From Chitinophaga pinensis (GTDB lineage Bacteria; Bacteroidota; Bacteroidia; Chitinophagales; Chitinophagaceae), in the NCBI RefSeq assembly GCF_007896845.1, contig NZ_VOHS01000042.1, forward strand, positions 1 to 47,566: 47,566 nucleotides of DNA. Direction: 5' to 3'. Both the position numbers and the translations under genes were made by a program. Shown in pieces: positions 47,090 to 47,566 of this stretch. Position 1 is the stretch's first letter, and each line of letters begins with the position of its first letter. Below the pieces are notes generated by a model. The model searched no databases, was not told the DNA's origin, and saw nothing but the letters and a program-made list of their open reading frames with translations.

Positions 47090-47566
47090 ATTACTAAACT
47101 TTTATTGTTGCTAGTATTTTACAGTAAAATCACGTGTTATTGTAGTAATCCTACAATGTTTTTCTATTTTCATATCACGGCTCGAGATAGAATATTTGTC
47201 GAACCTATAATTAATTTAACCAGTATAAATATTCCAAAAGTATTCTCTTTTCTTTTCAACTTAATCATTGCGTCACATTAAGGCTAAGTTTTATGCGAAG
47301 TTGGCAACGCCAAGTCAGGGATCTAGATACTTATAGTAAACAATAGCGATTCATTGCTCTTGCGAAGAAGGAAAACTGTTAAATAAGATAAGCGGTGATT
47401 GTCTATTAGGTCATTTTCGTTATTTAACCTTTAGTGTTATGCTTTTGGGGCTTTAACCTTGATGTTTCTGTACTTTTAACTTCTTGGTTCAGCCAAAATA
47501 TAATAGCTTGAAATTTTACATGATAATACTTTTTGCAGTTCAAAGTCCATTCAAATTTAAGGATAC
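47090..47566. other. AT-rich region without a recognisable gene
   Basis: 477 bases to the window edge. Strongly AT-rich, with short frames only. The palindrome TTGGC-AAC-GCCAA lies at 47301-47313. No promoter, RNA gene, attachment-site copy of the tRNA 3' end or transposase remnant was seen. Confidence 0.55.

Noticed and set aside
47301..47313. TTGGC-AAC-GCCAA as an integron attC or transposon end
   Set aside because: It is too short, lacks the attC core sites, and no integrase, transposase or paired end is visible.

Overview
The window reads as a chromosome segment of a Bacteroidota bacterium, most likely a Chitinophagaceae member close to Chitinophaga. The grounds are two SusC/SusD pairs, a FecI/FecR-type sigma/anti-sigma pair, a T9SS sorting domain on a secreted glucanase, Bacteroidota -7 boxes of the form TAnnTTTG before several genes, and almost no Shine-Dalgarno sites. 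No rRNA, CRISPR array or insertion sequence is visible.

Layout. (1) 1-3125: an immunity-like locus, with a leucine-rich-repeat fragment running into a DUF1963/YwqG domain, facing a SUKH (SMI1/KNR4) - TPR protein. (2) 3484-11307: ECF sigma factor, FecR, SusC with an STN signalling domain, SusD, and a Tat-exported metallophosphoesterase, probably one regulated uptake operon. (3) 11275-15847: a secreted carbohydrate-esterase-like hydrolase, a small secreted protein, and a MocR regulator divergent from an AhpD-like / azoreductase / GNAT cassette, with a clear paired operator between them. (4) 15848-30429: a LacI-controlled polysaccharide utilisation locus on the minus strand (SusC, SusD, large alpha/alpha-toroid enzyme, sodium:solute symporter, FAD oxidoreductase, GH9-like enzyme) with the LacI gene divergent and three copies of one operator around the SusC start. 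(5) 30674-32851: a GH64 - beta/gamma-crystallin - CBM6 - T9SS beta-1,3-glucanase. (6) 32942-43877: single genes and regulator/target pairs (MFS/AraC, lipoprotein/outer-membrane pair, hydrolase/HxlR, MarR/phosphotransferase, Na+/H+ antiporter, SLATT-like protein, AraC/quinone oxidoreductase). (7) 44065-47566: a tRNA-Leu followed by visibly more AT-rich DNA carrying a single-chain DUF262/GmrSD-like restriction gene and a lipoprotein, probably an acquired island whose far end is not in the window.

A striking property of the sequence is the number of open frames broken by what look like single missing bases, mostly in short homopolymer runs. When one base is restored at each point, family motifs reappear across the junction (DGQQR, HHFFPK, the DUF1963 C-terminus, the CxxC of AhpD, the start of the SSS transporter). 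I read this mostly as base-calling or assembly error, densest at 12.8-17.8 kb and 44.4-47.1 kb, and I give reconstructed gene extents. Genes described as broken here are probably intact in the organism, but this needs raw reads to settle.
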